In this document: positions 1 through 7,763 of the stretch, piece after piece
Position numbering within the stretch: position 1 is the first letter of the stretch
Layout of the letters: each line of letters begins with the position of its first letter
Source: CAZSRX01 sp964609675 [NCBI: uncultured Bacteroidota bacterium]
GTDB lineage: Bacteria > CLD3 > SB21
NCBI GenBank assembly: GCA_964609675.1
Contig: CAZSRX010000041.1
Coordinates: forward strand, 1-30,520
Direction: 5' to 3'
Length of the DNA stretch: 30,520 bases
The notes under the pieces: model-generated
Database searches by the model: none
What the model saw: the letters and a program-made list of their open reading frames with translations, nothing else
What the model was told of the DNA's origin: nothing
Translations under genes and position numbers: made by a program

Positions 1-54
1 AAGGTGGCGCATTTTCAACTGCCCCTATGGCGCATTTTGAAGTGCCCATTGACA
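1..54. mobile_element. probable terminus of an IS21-family element (partial, cut by window edge)
   Basis: Bases 6-24 and 29-47 are two direct repeats of 19 bases that differ at only two positions (ggcgcattttcaactgccc against ggcgcattttgaagtgccc). The sequence after the second repeat ends in attgaca, so on the other strand the block opens with TGTCAATGGGCAC. Ends beginning TG and carrying several internal copies of a roughly 20-base repeat are characteristic of IS21-family elements, where the repeats bind the IstA transposase. No istA or istB coding sequence is inside the window, so the element body would lie to the left. The family assignment is from memory of the pattern and is not proven. 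Confidence 0.42.
6..47. repeat. two tandem 19-bp near-identical direct repeats
   Basis: Copies at 6-24 and 29-47 match at 17 of 19 positions, with a 4-base spacer. They start 23 bases apart, about two helical turns, so a DNA-binding protein could sit on the same face of both copies. Confidence 0.8.
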
Positions 55-151
55 GGCTTTAAGAAATTTTTAATATTAATTTGTTTTTGTAAAATGGTTT
101 GTTTATCATAGCAGTAACAGGCAGCCATCAACAACGAGGTGTGAATGCGCT

Positions 152-1201
152 TTGTTACGGTTTATTAAAACAATTATCCTGTTCTTCTCTCTTTGTTCCA
201 CTCTTCCTGCCCATGGACAGTTGAAATTTGAATTAAATTTCGACGAGGGAGATAATTATGTTATACTGAAGCGCAATCCGGGGGATGCATCGTTTCCGCT
301 TTATGTAGAGAGAAGGCCAGTCTATACGGGCTATTTTGCGACGAGCCTGGCCGGACCGCAAAGTCCGAGCGGGGGGCCCTATCTGGAGCTGGACGGCATC
401 AACCAGTATGTAGTCATGCCTTCTCAGGCAGATATCAGCCTGACCGGTAAATTTTCCTTTTCGGTTTCGTTGTGGTTGTATCTGCATTCCGAAAGCGTAA
501 ACGGGGACATCATCAGCGCCGATAATGGTTTTGTAAGCGGCTACCGATTTTATCTTGAAGAGAACCGGATGCGGCTGGAACTTCGGGATGGTCAGAAAGA
601 AACGTTCCGCTGTGATTCGCTGCTGCCGGCCGGACAGTGGGTCCATGCAGGCTTCTACTGTGACGGTCACGGAGACAGTGTGATTTTTTTTATGGATGGA
701 AGTCCGTTACAGCGTTTTACATTCCGGCAGGTAATACAGGTCAACACCGGCAATAATTGCAGTATCGGCGCCTGGTTGCGCTCATCATCCGGGCCCAATT
801 ACCTGAAAGCCAATATGGACCGGGTACGTTTCTTTGCCGGACTGGATACGGTTTTTGAAGCCGTTCGTGAAAGCGGATTGCCGGAAATGCAAAGGCCGAA
901 AAAAGATAAACGCCTCCTGCCGCTGACCTTTCAACTGAACCAGAATTATCCGAACCCGTTTAACCAGACTACCAGCATCAGTTACCGTCTCACCAAAGAG
1001 GCGCAGGTCAGTTTAAAAATATATGATCTTCTCGGCAACCGCATTTGTGTAATTGTCGAAGAGACGCAGTCTGCCGGCGAACATATCTATACATGGAACG
1101 GCAGGAATGCTCAAGACGCTGACGTACCCAGCGGTATTTACCTGATTCGCCTTGAGGTGGACGGCCAGATACAGACGCGGAAAATGGTTCTGGTAAAATA
1201 A
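152..1201 (+). CDS. secreted LamG/concanavalin A-like domain protein with type IX secretion sorting domain
   Basis: A 349-residue exported protein. Residues 1-22 form a signal peptide (MLRFIKTIILFFSLCSTLPA, probable cut after AHG). Residues about 75-230 look like a LamG/concanavalin A-like jelly roll (LELDGINQYVVMP, FSFSVSLWLY, GQWVHAGFYC), a fold that usually binds carbohydrate or protein. Residues 260-349 are a C-terminal Por/T9SS type A sorting domain: NQNYPNPFNQTTSI at 263-276, then KIYDLLGNRI and PSGIYLIRLE. The protein should cross the inner membrane by Sec and be sent to the cell surface by the type IX system. The start is uncertain: this frame has only a TTG at 152, while the ATG at 145 behind a GAGGTG is one base out of phase and stops after seven codons. 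Its ligand is unknown. The family call is firm and the start is not. Confidence 0.85.
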   Translation: MLRFIKTIILFFSLCSTLPAHGQLKFELNFDEGDNYVILKRNPGDASFPLYVERRPVYTGYFATSLAGPQSPSGGPYLELDGINQYVVMPSQADISLTGKFSFSVSLWLYLHSESVNGDIISADNGFVSGYRFYLEENRMRLELRDGQKETFRCDSLLPAGQWVHAGFYCDGHGDSVIFFMDGSPLQRFTFRQVIQVNTGNNCSIGAWLRSSSGPNYLKANMDRVRFFAGLDTVFEAVRESGLPEMQRPKKDKRLLPLTFQLNQNYPNPFNQTTSISYRLTKEAQVSLKIYDLLGNRICVIVEETQSAGEHIYTWNGRNAQDADVPSGIYLIRLEVDGQIQTRKMVLVK

Positions 1202-1221
1202 ATATATTTTACTGACACCCA

Positions 1222-1821
1222 ATGATGTTTATGAAAAGCGACCAGTACGGTTTCATGCGGATACATTTTATTGCAGGTATTATCATTATCCTTTTCATCG
1301 CAGGTTGCAAAAGCAAAATCGAAGACCGGCCTTCGGAATGGGCTGTGTCGCTGAGCAGACCGGGTTTGTCAAATCTCTATAAAGTGTCTGATCAATTATA
1401 CCGTGGCGCTAAACCGGAATCGGATGGATTTATTGAACTCAAGAAAATGGGCGTGCGTACGGTTGTCAATCTGGAAATGTTCCACTCGGATGAGGAACCG
1501 TTACAGTTGTCCAAAACAAATCTAAACTATGAACCGATACCTATGAAAACATGGGAACCGGAAACGGAGCAGGTCGTACAGTTTATACGTATCATGGCCG
1601 ATACGGCAAAAACGCCGGTATTCGTGCATTGCTATCACGGTTCCGATCGCACGGGTACTATGTGTGCGGTGTACCGTATCATAATACAGAACTGGAGTAA
1701 GGAACAGGCTCTGCGGGAGATGAAAGACGGTGGCTTCGGGTTTCATGCCATCTGGCAGAATTTACCGGTTTTTATCAATAATCTCGATGTGGAAAGAATT
1801 CGTAAAGAAGCGGGACTCTGA
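1222..1821 (+). CDS. lipoprotein with dual-specificity/tyrosine phosphatase-like domain
   Basis: About 199 residues. A hydrophobic stretch ends in the lipobox IAGC at residues 26-29, so Cys29 is probably lipidated and the protein anchored on the outer face of the inner membrane or in the periplasm. The rest is a cysteine-dependent phosphatase domain: LYRGAKPESDGFIELKKMGV (about 59-78) and the P-loop HCYHGSDRTG with catalytic Cys137 and Arg143, matching HCx5R(T/S)G. Bacterial relatives act on phosphotyrosine or small phosphorylated molecules; the substrate here is unknown. Two later in-frame ATG codons (1231, and 1255 giving MRIHFIAG) are also possible starts, and the last gives a more usual lipoprotein signal. 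It lies 20 bases after the LamG gene and is probably cotranscribed with it. Confidence 0.86.
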   Translation: MMFMKSDQYGFMRIHFIAGIIIILFIAGCKSKIEDRPSEWAVSLSRPGLSNLYKVSDQLYRGAKPESDGFIELKKMGVRTVVNLEMFHSDEEPLQLSKTNLNYEPIPMKTWEPETEQVVQFIRIMADTAKTPVFVHCYHGSDRTGTMCAVYRIIIQNWSKEQALREMKDGGFGFHAIWQNLPVFINNLDVERIRKEAGL

Positions 1822-1827
1822 AACCGT

Positions 1828-2793
1828 TCAGACCCTTCGGGCCATTTTAAGATATTCCCGTATCATCAGTCCGTAACGCAGGCCGTAATTACTGACTAAT
1901 ATTTCAGCTATTTTAAAATGTTCCATAATTTCATCCAGTATAACGGTGCCGGCGAGGATGACGTCGGCCCGCGCCGGTTCAAGCCCGGGCAGATTTTTCC
2001 TTTCTTCCTGAACACTATGGCGAAGGGTTTGAAGGATGTCCAGAAGTGCCGTACGCGAAAGAATATAGCCGTTGATTTTTTCGGGTGCGTAAGTCGTCAG
2101 TTCTTGGTGCATCGCGGCCAAAGTGGTCACCGTGCCTGCTACGCCAATAGCCACTTCGGTCGGAGTTTTACGGAAACCGGTTGCATGGGTGGCCAGGCAT
2201 TCTTGAATGAAGTGCCTCATATTGGCTTCTTCTTCGGGCCATAAAGGATCGTGCCGGATAAAGCGTTCGGTAAGACGCACGGCGCCGATGTCGATGCTGG
2301 TCATATGATGGATCGCTTCGGTTCCGCCCAGAATCAATTCGGTGCTGCCGCCGCCGATGTCAATGACGAGCGCCGTGCGCAATGAATCCGTTGTTTGGCG
2401 GAGTGCCAGGCGGCCGCCTTGATACGTCCAGAGCGCTTCTTCGGGACCCGATAATATTTCAATTTTGACGCCGGTCTGTTGATACACTTCCGATAAGAAC
2501 CAGTCGCGGTTTTGAGCGTCTCTCAGAGCGCTGGTGCCGGCGGCGATCAGACGTTCGGAACGGTGCCGTGCATCCAGTCCGATGTATTCTTTCAAAACAG
2601 CGACGCACTTTTCGAGGCCGGCAGGCTGTAGGTTCTTCTGGGCGTCCACATTTTTTCCAAGCCGTATGATACGCTGGGCTTCGGCCACGGTACGGATGTC
2701 GTCGGGAGCCGCCACATCAGCGCATAAATAAAGGACGGTGTTGGTTCCGATATCCACAGACGACCATCTTTTTGGAAAATCGATTTTACTCAA
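1828..2793 (-). CDS. ppx: Ppx/GppA family exopolyphosphatase/pppGpp phosphohydrolase
   Basis: A 321-residue cytoplasmic protein of the ASKHA fold. It shows the phosphate 1 loop SVDIGTNTVLYL (about 12-23), AGTSALRDAQN (85-95), SGPEEALWTYQGG (115-127) with the expected Glu pair, and the second glycine loop VIDIGGGSTELIL (143-155). Its length fits the short, HD-less Ppx/GppA enzymes that remove phosphate from polyphosphate or pppGpp; which substrate applies cannot be read from sequence. The start is a TTG at 2793 supported by GGAG seven bases upstream, and no better ATG exists. It is the last gene of a compact operon, 15 bases after prmA, and converges with the phosphatase lipoprotein gene, leaving only six bases between the two stop codons. 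Confidence 0.92.
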   Translation of the reverse strand: MSKIDFPKRWSSVDIGTNTVLYLCADVAAPDDIRTVAEAQRIIRLGKNVDAQKNLQPAGLEKCVAVLKEYIGLDARHRSERLIAAGTSALRDAQNRDWFLSEVYQQTGVKIEILSGPEEALWTYQGGRLALRQTTDSLRTALVIDIGGGSTELILGGTEAIHHMTSIDIGAVRLTERFIRHDPLWPEEEANMRHFIQECLATHATGFRKTPTEVAIGVAGTVTTLAAMHQELTTYAPEKINGYILSRTALLDILQTLRHSVQEERKNLPGLEPARADVILAGTVILDEIMEHFKIAEILVSNYGLRYGLMIREYLKMARRV

Positions 2794-2800
2794 AAAGGTT

Positions 2801-2804
2801 CTCC
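2801..2804 (-). promoter_or_regulatory. Shine-Dalgarno GGAG that supports the TTG start of ppx
   Basis: GGAG on the minus strand lies seven bases upstream of the TTG at 2791-2793. This spacing is close to ideal and is the reason for accepting a non-ATG start for the Ppx/GppA gene. Confidence 0.6.
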
Positions 2805-2808
2805 GGCA

Positions 2809-3666
2809 TCATACACGGACAACAAACCCCAGCCATTCGTTTTTGGCCAAAGTCTTTACGGGTATCAGATAATGATTTTTAAAAAGCTGGAACATCATGT
2901 GGAGTTCCTCTTTCAGTATGCCGGAAAGGATTATCAGGCCGCCGGGTTTAGTTCGCTTAATCATTTCGGGTAGGATATCGGCGATAACGCTTCGCTGGAT
3001 GTTCGCCAGAATCATGTCGTAGGTTTTGGGCCAGTTTTTAGGAAGATGATTGATATCGCCGCAGTGCAGTTTTACGGAATCACGACAGCGATTGATGTCA
3101 ATGTTTTCGGAGGCATTTTCAACAGCTTCTTGTTCCACGTCAAATCCAAAAACCTTTTGGGCGCCCAGTTTAACTGCCGCGATGGCCAGAATGCCCGAAC
3201 CGGTTCCAATGTCTAATACGCGGGCGGCATGTTGCATGCGTGGTTCCATAAGACGAAGCATTAATTGCGTGGTTTCATGCGTGCCTGTGCCGAAACCCAT
3301 TTTCGGGTCAATGACAATTACCACCTCGCCGGCTTTGCGCCGGTAACGGATCCATGAGGGGCGAATTACGATTCGCCGTGAAATACGGGTAAGGCGAAAA
3401 TTCTTTTTCCAATTTTCGTTCCAGTTCTGCGCTGCAATTTTTTCTATGCGGATGCCGTCCCTTCCCGGCAGCCAGCTTTGCACCGTCCGGATTGCCTCGT
3501 CCGCGCGGGTAAAGGTCCAAGCCTTAAAGAAAGCGGTCAGGCAGGCATCGGTTTCGTGTATTCCTTCGGCGCCGTGTTCAAACAGGATGGTTGAAATGAT
3601 TTCGGAGTTTCCGGAGACCGGAATAAGAACGCTCCACCAATACGAAACGGCTTTTTTAGACATCAT
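2809..3666 (-). CDS. prmA: ribosomal protein L11 methyltransferase
   Basis: A 285-residue S-adenosylmethionine-dependent methyltransferase. The family-specific PKMGFGTGTHETT is at 121-133, followed by the class I SAM motif VLDIGTGSGILAIAA (150-164) and the acidic FGFDVEQEAVENA (173-185). The catalytic-region ANIQ motif (DMILANIQ) and late strand TKPGGLIILSG are also present. PrmA trimethylates lysines and the N-terminus of ribosomal protein L11; the N-terminal third (about 1-100) is the substrate-recognition domain. Length is normal for the family. It starts MM; either ATG could be used. It lies between a response regulator gene (15 bases upstream) and ppx (15 bases downstream), so it is very likely in one transcript with them. 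Confidence 0.93.
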   Translation of the reverse strand: MMSKKAVSYWWSVLIPVSGNSEIISTILFEHGAEGIHETDACLTAFFKAWTFTRADEAIRTVQSWLPGRDGIRIEKIAAQNWNENWKKNFRLTRISRRIVIRPSWIRYRRKAGEVVIVIDPKMGFGTGTHETTQLMLRLMEPRMQHAARVLDIGTGSGILAIAAVKLGAQKVFGFDVEQEAVENASENIDINRCRDSVKLHCGDINHLPKNWPKTYDMILANIQRSVIADILPEMIKRTKPGGLIILSGILKEELHMMFQLFKNHYLIPVKTLAKNEWLGFVVRV

Positions 3667-3681
3667 GGAAAAGTGGACGAT

Positions 3682-4767
3682 TTATTGGGTTTCTGTTTTT
3701 TTAATAAGTTGATGAGCCAGATGCGGGAGTGCGTAATCAATGTTGGTTTTAGATAAAATCGCGTCGATGCGGTAGGTGCCGATGCGCGGCAGAACGGTAT
3801 CATCAATCTGTTCCTGATCGGTATACGATACGACCGGTATGGAACGGGCGTTCTGCTGGCCGAACATCATTTTGTCAAGAATTTCCTGCCCTTCGTTGTG
3901 ATCAATGATCAGCAGGTCCGGATCGAAGTGATGGTAGATTTCCGGAGTGATTTCTTCCGAGCTCATGACTTTGGTTGCAAACCCGTTGGCCTTAAGGCTC
4001 CGGCTGGCAAGGATCCGCGGAATTCGGTTGCGGTCGATAATCAAAACACGTTTTTCATCGGCGTTGCGCAATTCCTTGGCGTCAAGTTCATCAATAATTT
4101 TACTCGCTTCGAGGATCAGGCTGGTAATAGGGGCGCCAAGGGTGCGTTTCGGCGGATGCACATCATCCTGGAACAGGTAGGTCAGTTCCCTGTTGGAAGC
4201 CAGCTGGAGAAAGGCGTCTTCCTTAATGGCGTCTTTGCTGGTAGCGTACACGACTTTGCCATCTTCGATATATACGTCTCCGATTTTCGAGCGGCTCTTG
4301 TCATAAAATTCGAAAACGCCCGTTCGTCGGCTTTGTTCCTTCTCCTGCGCTTCCGCAAAGAAATAAGCGATAGGGGAGAACCGTTTTTTCAATTTGGATT
4401 CGGCGATGCGGAGTTTGCTGCGAATGATTACCTCGGCAATCCGGAACGGTTTGCTGATGGCATCCACGGCACCGGCCTCAAGGCCTTTGACGACTTCGTC
4501 CGTATTAAAATACGCGGTGACGAATATAACGGGGATGTTGGCCGTTGCCTCATTTTTAAGCATGCTTTGGAGGACGCTGTATCCGTTAAGACGCGGCATC
4601 ATTACATCCAGGAGTACCAGCTGAAAACGTGATTTCTGAACCATTTCAAGGGCTTCCACGCCGTCCCGCGCATAGTGAGCCTCAAATCCCTCGTGGTCCA
4701 GCGCTTTCATCAAAGCGTCCACGGCGTCCAGTTCATCATCAACAACCAGGATGCGGTCTTTGGTCAT
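3682..4767 (-). CDS. response regulator: REC - PATAN (DUF4388) - degenerate second REC
   Basis: A 361-residue cytoplasmic protein. Residues 1-120 are an intact receiver domain: acidic pair VVDDE at 8-12, phospho-acceptor Asp54 in LLDVMMP, Thr in FVTAY and Lys in ISKPF. Residues about 130-240 resemble the PATAN/DUF4388 domain (GDVYIEDGKVVYATS), less regular than in the two paralogues next door. Residues 240-361 begin RVLIIDRNRIPRILAS and include LLIIDHNEG and SIPVVSYTD, which read as a second receiver fold whose acidic pocket is eroded. There is no DNA-binding output domain, so output is expected through protein contacts. It is third of three related genes and lies just upstream of prmA. No sensor kinase is in the window. 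Confidence 0.88.
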   Translation of the reverse strand: MTKDRILVVDDELDAVDALMKALDHEGFEAHYARDGVEALEMVQKSRFQLVLLDVMMPRLNGYSVLQSMLKNEATANIPVIFVTAYFNTDEVVKGLEAGAVDAISKPFRIAEVIIRSKLRIAESKLKKRFSPIAYFFAEAQEKEQSRRTGVFEFYDKSRSKIGDVYIEDGKVVYATSKDAIKEDAFLQLASNRELTYLFQDDVHPPKRTLGAPITSLILEASKIIDELDAKELRNADEKRVLIIDRNRIPRILASRSLKANGFATKVMSSEEITPEIYHHFDPDLLIIDHNEGQEILDKMMFGQQNARSIPVVSYTDQEQIDDTVLPRIGTYRIDAILSKTNIDYALPHLAHQLIKKTETQ

Positions 4768-4801
4768 AGGCGAGGCGCTTGAAGGTTTGGTTGCATGGAA
4801 T

Positions 4802-5533
4802 TTAATCTTTGCCGAGCAGACGATAGCATTTGTTCAGAATTTTATTGGTAGGCGTGGCGATGGCGACCTGCAAAGGGATGTCTCCCTGTGCAAATTTGAA
4901 AAAGCCGTCTTCCCAGTAGATCATATCATAAATTGCATCCTCGCCGCTCACCTGTCCGAGTTCGGCGTTGAAAATCTGGCCCTTCTTGAAAAATACGTTG
5001 CCCTCCAGCGTACCGTCGGAAATGAGCAGAGTGCCGCTCTTTTTACCGTTGGTAAGCAATTGCAGGATATCAATCACCGTCACGTCGCCCAATTTGCCCA
5101 GAAAACCATCGCGGAGAGTGGCTTTTTCTTTTTCAAAAGCATCCACGCGGCTCAGCAGGCTTTCAATGCGCAGTAACAGGTCCTGACGCTTGGTGTGGCG
5201 CTTGACCAGAAAATCATTGGCGCCGGCACGGAACGCGCGGATTTCAGTGAGCATGTCGTCAATGGCCGTGAAGAAAATAAACGGCACCGTTGGAATAACC
5301 GAGGTGTCACGGACGCGCTGGCAGAGTTCAAAACCGTTCATATCCGGTATAAAAATATCACTGATAACCAGATCGGGCTTTTCATGATTGACCAGATTAA
5401 AAGCCTGCGTGCCGCTGTGGGTATCGCAGACAATATAATCTTCTTTCTCCAAACTCGCCTTGAGCATGCCGCGGGTGGTATCGTCATGGTCCACGATCAG
5501 AATCTTGCGGGATATTTTCTTAATTTCGGTCAT
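4802..5533 (-). CDS. response regulator: REC - PATAN (DUF4388)
   Basis: A 243-residue two-domain response regulator. The receiver covers residues 8-130: acidic cluster IVDHDD at 13-18, phospho-acceptor Asp59 in LVISDIFIP, Thr in FFTAI, Lys in LVKRH. A short helical linker (LLLRIESLLSRVDAFEKEKATL) leads to a PATAN/DUF4388 domain (about 145-225) with GFLGKLGDVTVIDILQLL, KSGTLLI, FKKGQIFNAELG and EDAIYDMIYW. PATAN domains are known from cyanobacterial regulators such as PatA and act by protein-protein contact rather than DNA binding. It is closely similar in layout to the gene upstream (27 bases away), so the pair arose by tandem duplication. The next gene starts 34 bases downstream. Partners are unknown. 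Confidence 0.9.
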   Translation of the reverse strand: MTEIKKISRKILIVDHDDTTRGMLKASLEKEDYIVCDTHSGTQAFNLVNHEKPDLVISDIFIPDMNGFELCQRVRDTSVIPTVPFIFFTAIDDMLTEIRAFRAGANDFLVKRHTKRQDLLLRIESLLSRVDAFEKEKATLRDGFLGKLGDVTVIDILQLLTNGKKSGTLLISDGTLEGNVFFKKGQIFNAELGQVSGEDAIYDMIYWEDGFFKFAQGDIPLQVAIATPTNKILNKCYRLLGKD

Positions 5534-5560
5534 GAGCGGCTCGGCTTTAAGCGCAGCGGT

Positions 5561-6286
5561 TTAGGCAAAACTTTTCTTTTCATCGGTCACGCGGCAATAT
5601 TCCATGATGACGTTCATGGTTGCCGTATGAATCGTGGGCACGGCGTTGACATCCACGGATTCAAAGCGGAATATGCCGTCTTTCCACTCCCCAAGGTTGT
5701 ACACCGCTTCCTCGCCGACATATTGTTTATATTCCGCGTGGATCATGCGGCCGTCTGTAAAATACAGTTCGGCTTTATCGCCTTCCCGGGTGATGGTAAG
5801 GATGCCGGATTTCTTGTTCATCATCAGAAGTTGCAGGATGTCCACCAGACTCAGGTCGGTGAATTTACCGTAGAGACCCTCTTGAATTTCTTTTTCCGCC
5901 TGCTTGAATTCGTTGGATTTATTGAGCATGGCCTCGACTTTGGCCAGCAGGTCTTCTTTCTTGATGTTCGATTTGATAAGATAATCGTCCGCGCCGGTGC
6001 GGAATCCGCGGAGTTCGGTGGCTACCTGGTCGATTGAAGTCAGGAACATAAACGGCACCATGGGTACTTTGGAGGTCGTGCGTACCTGTTTGCAGAACTC
6101 AAACCCGTCCATCTGAGGCATCAGAATATCGGAGATTACCAGGTCCGGTTTGTCTTCGTTCACGCGGTTTAAGCCCTCTTGGCCGTTTTCGGCTTCGATG
6201 ACTTCATAATTTTCTTTGCGCAGATTTAAACCGAGCAGGGTCCGTACCGTTTTATTATCATCCACAATTAAAATTTTTTTTGCCAT
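5561..6286 (-). CDS. response regulator: REC - PATAN (DUF4388), first of three
   Basis: The chosen start gives MAKKILIVDDNK and 241 residues. An in-frame ATG ten codons upstream (6316) exists, but the inner ATG is preceded by AAGGA at good spacing and begins directly with the first strand of the receiver, as is usual. The receiver covers about 3-122: acidic pair Asp9/Asp10, phospho-acceptor Asp53 in LVISDILMP, Thr in FLTSI, Lys in LIKSN. After a coiled linker comes a textbook PATAN/DUF4388 domain: GLYGKFTDLSLVDILQLLMM, KSGILTIT, FTDGRMIHAEY, GEEAVYNLGEWKDGIFRFES. It heads the operon of three such regulators followed by prmA and ppx. It has no DNA-binding domain, so its role is inferred to be signalling by protein contact. 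Confidence 0.9.
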   Translation of the reverse strand: MAKKILIVDDNKTVRTLLGLNLRKENYEVIEAENGQEGLNRVNEDKPDLVISDILMPQMDGFEFCKQVRTTSKVPMVPFMFLTSIDQVATELRGFRTGADDYLIKSNIKKEDLLAKVEAMLNKSNEFKQAEKEIQEGLYGKFTDLSLVDILQLLMMNKKSGILTITREGDKAELYFTDGRMIHAEYKQYVGEEAVYNLGEWKDGIFRFESVDVNAVPTIHTATMNVIMEYCRVTDEKKSFA

Positions 6287-6337
6287 TCCGGATATCCTTG
6301 CGCGACCTTGTCGCATGTCGTTAGATTAGGCTGATAT

Positions 6338-6343
6338 ATTATA
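6338..6343 (-). promoter_or_regulatory. possible -10 box for the response regulator/prmA/ppx operon
   Basis: The minus strand carries a perfect TATAAT here, about 50 bases upstream of the first regulator start, within a very AT-rich gap of 71 bases after the UPF0210 stop. No convincing -35 box was found at standard spacing, so this is a weak call. Confidence 0.3.
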
Positions 6344-6387
6344 AGCTATAAAATTTATTAATTATTATAAATAAAATCAAACTCTTT

Positions 6388-7749
6388 TTAATTTGTCAGG
6401 CTGACGGTGGGAGCCGGAATTCGGCCACCGCGCTGAATAAAAGCCGAGGCGGATAATTTTCGCACGGGCATAATCGGCGCTTTGCCCAGCAGGCCGCCAT
6501 AATCTACGGCTTCGCCCACGTTTTTTCCGGGAACAGGTATAATACGGACGGCGGTGGTTTTGTTGTTAATCATGCCAATGGCGGCCTCATCGGCAATGAT
6601 GGCGCTGATAGTTTCCCACGGCGTATCGCCGGGTACGGCCACCATATCGAGTCCGACGGAACAAACGCAGGTCATGGCTTCCAGTTTTTCGAGGGATAAA
6701 TTATTTTTTTCCACGGCGGCAATCATGCCCTGATCTTCGCTGACCGGTATAAACGCGCCGGAAAGTCCGCCGACATAGGAAGAAGCCATCAGACCGCCTT
6801 TTTTAACGGCGTCGTTGAGCATGGCGAGTGCAGCCGTGGTTCCAAATGCGCCGACGTCCTCGAGGCCCATGGCGGTGAGAATATCTGCGATGCTGTCGCC
6901 GGGAGCGGGCGTGGGTGCCAGCGAAAGGTCTACAATCCCGAACTCTACGTTCTGCATGCGCGCCACTTCGCGGCCCATGAGTTCGCCCGCGCGGGTGATT
7001 TTAAACGTCGTCCGCTTAATGATTTCGGCCAGTTCCCCGAGATCGGCTTTGGGCGCCGCTTTGACGGCGTCCAGTACCACGCCCGGGCCGCTGATGCCGA
7101 CGTTGATGACTACCTCCGGCTCGCTGACCCCGTGAAACGCGCCGGCCACGAAAGGATTGTCCTCCACGGCGTTGCAGAAGACGACAAATTTCGCGCAGCC
7201 AATCGCGCCCTCCGAGGCCGTACGCTGGGCCAGTTCCTTGATTACTTTGCCGACAGCGATCACGGCGTCCATGTTAATGCCGGCCTTGGTCGAGCCGACG
7301 TTGATGGACGAGCAGACCCGTTTTGTGGAGGCAATGGCTTCAGGAATGGCTTCAATCAGCGCCTTGTCGCCTCGCGTGAATCCTTTCTGGACCAGCGCCG
7401 AAAAACCGGCCAGAAAGTCCACCCCCACGCGGGCCGCGGCCTCGTCGAGTTTTTTTGCCAGACGGACAAATTCATCGCGCGTAAAATTGTCGCAGGGTAT
7501 AGCCACAGGCGTTATGGAAATGCGCTTGTTCGCGATGGCGATGCCGTATTTAAGTTCCACTTCTTTGGCAGTAGCGACATGCTTTTCGGCGGTCCGGCAT
7601 ATTTTATCGTAGATGGCCTGGATCGTGGCCGCGGCGTCGCTCCGGACGCAGTTTCGCAGGCTGATGCCCATCGTGGTCGTGCGGATATCAAAATGCTCCA
7701 CCTCGGTCATGCGTACCGTTTCAAGAATTTCCTGCATTTCAAAGGGCAT
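6388..7749 (-). CDS. UPF0210/PFL family (DUF711) protein
   Basis: A 453-residue cytoplasmic protein of the conserved UPF0210 (DUF711) family, recognised by [13 protein letters not shown] (about 23-35), SITPVAIPC (77-85), [11 protein letters not shown], the glycine-rich [14 protein letters not shown] (219-232), [22 protein letters not shown], and the C-terminal [25 protein letters not shown]. The length is typical. The biochemical role of the family is not established; members are often encoded beside a small ACT-domain protein, which is absent here. The start has GGGAG six bases upstream. It follows the HisN-like phosphatase by 14 bases on the same strand and is probably cotranscribed with it. 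Confidence 0.9.
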   Translation of the reverse strand: MPFEMQEILETVRMTEVEHFDIRTTTMGISLRNCVRSDAAATIQAIYDKICRTAEKHVATAKEVELKYGIAIANKRISITPVAIPCDNFTRDEFVRLAKKLDEAAARVGVDFLAGFSALVQKGFTRGDKALIEAIPEAIASTKRVCSSINVGSTKAGINMDAVIAVGKVIKELAQRTASEGAIGCAKFVVFCNAVEDNPFVAGAFHGVSEPEVVINVGISGPGVVLDAVKAAPKADLGELAEIIKRTTFKITRAGELMGREVARMQNVEFGIVDLSLAPTPAPGDSIADILTAMGLEDVGAFGTTAALAMLNDAVKKGGLMASSYVGGLSGAFIPVSEDQGMIAAVEKNNLSLEKLEAMTCVCSVGLDMVAVPGDTPWETISAIIADEAAIGMINNKTTAVRIIPVPGKNVGEAVDYGGLLGKAPIMPVRKLSASAFIQRGGRIPAPTVSLTN

Positions 7750-7763
7750 AGAGGTCTCCCGAC

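Noticed and set aside
1828-1850. CCCTTCGGG hairpin between the convergent phosphatase lipoprotein and ppx genes as a terminator
   Set aside because: The stem is only three base pairs, lies inside the ppx coding end and has no proper T tract.
3898-4632. 244-codon open frame on the + strand opposite the third response regulator
   Set aside because: Antisense to a well-supported REC-PATAN gene, with no domain and no ribosome site.
5195-6037. 280-codon open frame on the + strand opposite two response regulator genes
   Set aside because: It runs antisense to two intact, motif-complete genes and its protein has no recognisable domain. It is a by-product of codon use on the other strand.
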